Part shown: one piece after another, positions 5,140-6,616 of the stretch | How positions within the stretch are numbered: position 1 is the stretch's first letter | Layout: every line of letters begins with the position of its first letter | Origin: Lachnospiraceae bacterium | GTDB lineage: Bacteria > Bacillota_A > Clostridia > Lachnospirales > Lachnospiraceae | NCBI GenBank assembly: GCA_028694115.1 | Contig: JAQUUB010000172.1 | Span: 1-6,616 of the forward strand | Direction: 5' to 3' | Length of the DNA: 6,616 nt | The notes under the pieces: model-generated | Databases searched by the model: none | The model's input: the letters and a program-made list of their open reading frames with translations, nothing else | What the model was told of the DNA's origin: nothing | Translations under genes and position numbers: made by a program

Positions 5140-6432
5140 ATGCTAAATAAATTATATCGAAATCTTCATCTCATTTTCATAAGTTCTATATTGCTGATAA
5201 TCACTATAATTATAATTTTAATGTCCGATAATTACATTAAAACAGAAAAAACAAATGACAACAACTTTTTCCAGCGTATATCCATGTTAATGATCTATCA
5301 GCTAGAGGATAATGATGATAATTATCAATCTATCATAAAAAGTTATGAAGAAAAATATCCTATTTTTGCACTTCTAAAAGATAAGGATGAGACTATCTTA
5401 TACCAAAGTAATTTACCTTTAGAAACAGATCCAAACGCTCTATTAGATGCACTAGACAAGCAGGCCACTAAAGAACTAATATCTGCGAGTAAACCCCAAT
5501 TTACTATGCAATGGGGTACTTTTGAAGTATCAGGAAACAAAAACGATAAGTATTTAGGAATCCCTGCCACCATCGTTTCAAAAAGCGAGAAAACTTACAC
5601 TCTGACATTACTATATCAGCCACACACTACAATAGAGCTTTTAAAAAGACAAATACCGTTTTATAGCTTTATATGGCTTGGCTCTTTATTCGCAATAATT
5701 ATAATAAGCCGATTTATCCTAAAAAAAGCATTTCAACCAACAGAACAAGTATTAAAAAGTCAGAAAGAATTTATTGCTTCTGCTTCACATGAATTAAAAT
5801 CTCCGCTTGCAGTCATTTTGGCAAATATTGAAATAATTCAACATATGAGCGAAGATGAATCTCAAATACAGCACTTAGCTACCGTTGCTGATGATGAATG
5901 TATGCGAATGTCCAGCTTGATAAAAGACCTGCTCTTTCTTGCTTCTTCTGATGCAAATTCATGGACGTTAAACAAAAGCCAAACGAACATTGATACTTTA
6001 CTAATTTCTTTATACGAATCATTTAATCCTATTTGTATCAATAATGGAGTTGAACTACACTTAAATCTTTCTGATAAAATCTACCCGACGCTTCAAACCG
6101 ATAAAGACCGCCTTTATCAGATATTAAGCATCTATATGGATAATGCAATCCAGCATTCCCCAAATAATGACCATATAGAAGTTCAGACTAACCTTACGGA
6201 AAAAAAAATTACATTCTATGTTATCGACCATGGGGATGGAATATCTGATGAAAATAAAGCCTATATATTTAACCGATTCTACTGTGTAGATCAATCTCAT
6301 ACTGACAAATCTCATTTTGGGCTAGGACTTAGCATTGCATACGAATTATCAAAAATGCTTAATGGAAAAGCAGGCGTTATTGATACCTTGGATGGCGGAG
6401 CAACATTTTGGGTTACCATACCGTTAAAATAG
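5140..6432 (+). CDS. Two-transmembrane sensor histidine kinase without HAMP domain (430 aa)
   Basis: This membrane kinase is the likely partner of the regulator encoded four bases upstream. Numbered from ATG 5140, helix 1 is at about 11-29, an extracytoplasmic domain at about 30-173, and helix 2 at about 174-194. Then come the HisKA phosphorylation site SASHELKSP with His217, the N box DNAIQHS (Asn335), the G1 box DHGDGI (364-369), the F-box region around 377-380 and GLGLS (394-398). All ATP-binding and phosphotransfer motifs are intact. Only about 22 residues separate helix 2 from His217, too few for a HAMP domain, so the signal must pass straight into the dimer helix. The outer domain may be PAS/Cache-like by size, but I see no diagnostic motif and the ligand is unknown. 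It is too large for the short-loop intramembrane-sensing (BceS-like) kinases. The start is chosen from the ribosome binding site; an ATG at 5092 would add 16 unlikely residues. Confidence 0.93.
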   Translation: MLNKLYRNLHLIFISSILLIITIIIILMSDNYIKTEKTNDNNFFQRISMLMIYQLEDNDDNYQSIIKSYEEKYPIFALLKDKDETILYQSNLPLETDPNALLDALDKQATKELISASKPQFTMQWGTFEVSGNKNDKYLGIPATIVSKSEKTYTLTLLYQPHTTIELLKRQIPFYSFIWLGSLFAIIIISRFILKKAFQPTEQVLKSQKEFIASASHELKSPLAVILANIEIIQHMSEDESQIQHLATVADDECMRMSSLIKDLLFLASSDANSWTLNKSQTNIDTLLISLYESFNPICINNGVELHLNLSDKIYPTLQTDKDRLYQILSIYMDNAIQHSPNNDHIEVQTNLTEKKITFYVIDHGDGISDENKAYIFNRFYCVDQSHTDKSHFGLGLSIAYELSKMLNGKAGVIDTLDGGATFWVTIPLK

Positions 6433-6477
6433 ATAAAAGACTTGCATATCATATGAAATATAAAAAGAAAGCAAAAC

Positions 6478-6511
6478 AAAAAGAGCAGTCGCATATTGGA
6501 CGGCTCTTTTT
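6478..6511. terminator. Bidirectional terminator between the kinase gene and the convergent regulator gene
   Basis: A nine-base perfect stem (AAAAAGAGC at 6478-6486 with GCTCTTTTT at 6503-6511) continues after one mismatch with three more pairs (6488-6490 with 6499-6501) around an 8-base loop. A-run and T-run flank it symmetrically, so it can end transcripts from both sides. It lies 45 bases after the kinase stop and overlaps the stop codon of the minus-strand gene. Confidence 0.85.
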
Positions 6512-6616
6512 ATGGTTGAAAGAAATATCCGGCACTTCGGATTGTGTGGATGTATTCTTTCCTGCTGTACTGTGACAACTTCTTTCTAAGGCCGAATACC
6601 AAACAGGATACTGCAT
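6510..6616 (-). CDS. C-terminal end of a second OmpR-family response regulator (partial)
   Basis: The gene enters from the right edge and reads leftward to TAA at 6512-6510, so only its last 34 codons are visible. They encode a winged-helix end: VFGLRKKL matches the recognition helix (compare ISFLRKRL in the regulator at 4461-5135), and YIHTIRSAGYFF matches the closing beta-hairpin wing with its usual I-R-x-x-G-Y pattern (compare IKTIYGAGYKLE). The protein ends FFQP. It is a distinct gene, not a copy of the first regulator, since the shared residues are only family-conserved ones. The receiver domain and any kinase partner lie outside the window. The gene converges on the kinase gene and shares its terminator. 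Confidence 0.8.
   Translation of the reverse strand, partial: AVSCLVFGLRKKLSQYSRKEYIHTIRSAGYFFQP

Overview
The window looks like a piece of a low-GC Firmicutes genome, most likely a gut-type Clostridia (Lachnospiraceae-like). The reasons are strong AGGAGG-type ribosome binding sites, AT-rich codon use, and a divergent sensor/transporter module of a kind common in that group. Species cannot be assigned by eye.

From left to right: (a) about 1-467 is a stretch with no confident gene. It holds a rightward rho-independent terminator (43-75), ending a transcript that enters from outside the window, and what may be a broken small gene on the minus strand (305-464). (b) 468-4295 is a four-gene leftward operon. 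In transcription order it encodes a surface lipoprotein of unrecognised family, two paralogous FtsX/MacB-type permeases (405 and 481 aa) and their ABC ATPase (214 aa). The junctions are extremely tight, with stop codons sitting in or beside the next ribosome binding site. (c) 4296-4460 is a divergent control region with three tandem 11-bp repeats and two perfect inverted repeats. (d) 4461-6432 is a rightward two-component pair: an OmpR-family response regulator and, 4 bp later, a two-transmembrane histidine kinase without a HAMP domain. (e) 6478-6511 is a terminator shared by the kinase gene and a convergent gene on the minus strand. The last 107 bases of that gene encode the C-terminal end of a second OmpR-family response regulator.

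The likely working model is that the kinase senses an envelope signal through a roughly 145-residue outside domain and phosphorylates the regulator at Asp53. The regulator then binds the tandem repeats in the divergent region and switches on the lipoprotein-permease-permease-ATPase operon. The transporter has the MacB/LolCDE architecture: a cytosolic ATPase plus four-helix permeases with a large extracytoplasmic domain. In Firmicutes such systems usually work in antimicrobial-peptide defence or envelope maintenance. The substrate cannot be read from the sequence.

The module is clearly more AT-rich than sampled stretches at both edges of the window, which suggests it is a mobile or inserted cassette. 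I see no transposase, integrase, CRISPR array, tRNA or rRNA in the window. The most interesting points are the 11-bp repeat array, the unrecognised lipoprotein leading the operon, and the second regulator at the right edge.
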